In this document: piece after piece, positions 63,053 through 64,000 of the stretch
Layout: each line of letters opens with the position of its first letter
How positions within the stretch are numbered: the stretch's first letter is position 1
Assembly (NCBI GenBank): GCA_963786495.1
Contig: CAWAZL010000004.1
Location: 186,001 to 250,000 of the forward strand
From: JALZKA01 sp963786495
GTDB taxonomy: Bacteria > Actinomycetota > Thermoleophilia > Solirubrobacterales > 70-9
Length of the DNA stretch: 64,000 nt
Direction: 5' to 3'
Program-made: the position numbers and the translations under genes
The notes under the pieces: generated by a model
What the model saw: the letters and a program-made list of their open reading frames with translations, nothing else
Databases searched by the model: none
Told to the model about the DNA's origin: nothing

Positions 63053-63958
63053 TCAGGCGCCCTCAGGCAACGATTGTTCGAGATCCAGCACAGGCGCGAA
63101 CAGGTCGCCATGCTTCTCGATTCGCGCGAGAACATCCTGGGCCTCGAAGACAAGCTCGTCGTCGCCCGCGGCACCCGCTTCGACCTCGTCCCAGGAGATT
63201 GGGGTCGAGATCGTTGGCCGCTCTCGCGCGCGGAGCGAATACGCCGCCACGGTCGTCTTGGACCGTGTGTTCTGGCTCCAGTCGACGAGCACCTTGCCGA
63301 TTCGGAGCGACTTGGTCATCCGCGAGACGACCAGCGCGGGCTCGGCCTTCTCGAGCGCCCGCGCGACGGCATGGGCAAACGGCTTGGTCGTTTCATACGT
63401 CGTGGTGCCGTTGAGCGGCACGTAGACCTGGACGCCCTTGGAACCTGAGGTCTTGGCGAAGCTCTCGAGCTTTACGCCCTGGAAGAGCTCGCGGACCCGC
63501 AGCGCGACGGTGCAGCACTCGCGCATCGCGGCGGGAGGGCCGGGGTCGAGGTCGAAGGCGATGACGGTGGGGCACTCCATTGCGTCAACCTTCGAGAGCG
63601 AGGGGTGAAGCTCCAGCGCGCCCATCTGCGCGAGCCATACGAGCGATGGCTTGTCGTCACAGACGACGAAGTCGATCTCGCCGACGCGGTCCATGCCCAC
63701 AGGCTCGGAGCGGATCCATTCGGGCGCGCCCTTGGGGATGCGCTTCTCATAGAAGCGCTGGCCGTCGACGCCTTCGGGAAAGCGGACGCGGGTCAATGGC
63801 CGCTCAGTCAAGTGGGGAATGAGCGTGTCGGCGACGCGCGCGTAGTAGTCGATCGCCTCGCCCTTGGTCGTCTTCGACTTCGGCCACATGACCTTGTCGA
63901 GGTTCGAGAGCGACAGTGTCCGGCCGTCGACGTCGACCTCGGTGCGAGCCTCAGCCAA
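63053..63958 (-). CDS. LigD-type DNA polymerase/primase domain protein
   Basis: This 301-residue protein starts at TTG 63958 and matches the stand-alone polymerase (PrimPol) domain of LigD. It has LSNLDKVMWPKSKTTKGEAIDYY, FDLDPGPPA with the catalytic Asp pair, KTSGSKGVQVYVPL and VDWSQNTRSKTTVAAYSLR. It fills gaps during non-homologous end joining. A Lys-rich protein ends just upstream in the same direction, probably Ku or a ligase part. Confidence 0.92.
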   Translation of the reverse strand: MAEARTEVDVDGRTLSLSNLDKVMWPKSKTTKGEAIDYYARVADTLIPHLTERPLTRVRFPEGVDGQRFYEKRIPKGAPEWIRSEPVGMDRVGEIDFVVCDDKPSLVWLAQMGALELHPSLSKVDAMECPTVIAFDLDPGPPAAMRECCTVALRVRELFQGVKLESFAKTSGSKGVQVYVPLNGTTTYETTKPFAHAVARALEKAEPALVVSRMTKSLRIGKVLVDWSQNTRSKTTVAAYSLRARERPTISTPISWDEVEAGAAGDDELVFEAQDVLARIEKHGDLFAPVLDLEQSLPEGA

Positions 63959-63964
63959 CGGGGC

Positions 63965-64000
63965 TTACTTCGACGCCTTGGCCTTGGTCTTCTTCGCGGG
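63965..64000 (-). CDS. C-terminal end of a Lys/Ala-rich protein (possibly Ku)
   Basis: Only the last 11 codons are in the window, reading AKKTKAKASK before TAA at 63965-63967. Such tails are common in actinobacterial Ku proteins, and the LigD polymerase gene follows 6 bases later. Other Lys-rich DNA-binding proteins would end the same way. Confidence 0.4.
   Translation of the reverse strand, partial: PAKKTKAKASK

Overview
The window is high-GC, gene-dense DNA with ATGA and GTGA stop/start overlaps and frequent GTG and TTG starts. A complete actinobacterial mce locus (two YrbE permeases and six MCE proteins), a dcw cluster with no ftsA between ftsQ and ftsZ, a MurE of the meso-diaminopimelate type and a stand-alone LigD polymerase all point to an Actinomycetota genome. 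Thermoleophilia (Solirubrobacterales/Gaiellales) is my best guess, by inference only. I saw no rRNA, tRNA, CRISPR array or intact insertion sequence.

Layout: (1) 1-13355 holds a divergent TetR regulator, then an SDR oxidoreductase, a secreted CocE-type hydrolase and the yrbE-mce lipid import operon. (2) 13376-15460, minus strand, holds a repeat protein, a small membrane protein and a UbiB-type kinase. (3) 15505-21925 is a cobalamin riboswitch followed by a secreted DUF4430 protein, a DUF4430 lipoprotein, EcfT, a fused double EcfA ATPase, and an ECF S-component fused to a prenyltransferase-like alpha/alpha-toroid. The two folds of animal intrinsic factor and transcobalamin therefore occur together, on separate proteins, in a B12-controlled operon. 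This is the most interesting system in the window. (4) 22000-26999 holds a nitroreductase, GlpD, a transaldolase-like aldolase, a degenerate Rho paralogue and an orphan gene. (5) 27194-35965 holds a two-component pair with a CpaB-like SAF protein, an antiporter with an alkyltransferase-like protein, a dehydrogenase, a DMT exporter, and Tad pilus genes (CpaF, TadB, TadC). (6) 35979-53884 holds a phosphatase, a membrane protein and the dcw cluster mraZ-rsmH-ftsL-pbp-murE-murF-mraY-murD-ftsW-murG-murC-murB-ftsQ-ftsZ. It has a visible MraZ box array and a strong leader hairpin. (7) 53989-59761 is the glycine cleavage system (T, H, P1, P2), interrupted by two minus-strand exported proteins. (8) 59762-64000 holds a broken exported gene, a small protein, a MocR regulator, an M15-like peptidase, a LigD polymerase and the tail of a Lys-rich protein.

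Two genome-scale signals cross these regions. At least seven single-base frameshifts interrupt otherwise well-conserved genes: the sixth mce gene, the DUF4430 lipoprotein (three), ecfA, glpD and mocR. Most sit at short homopolymers, so many are probably assembly errors. Separately, at least four families of short palindromic repeats are scattered between genes and, in two cases, inside protein linkers (EcfA and FtsQ).
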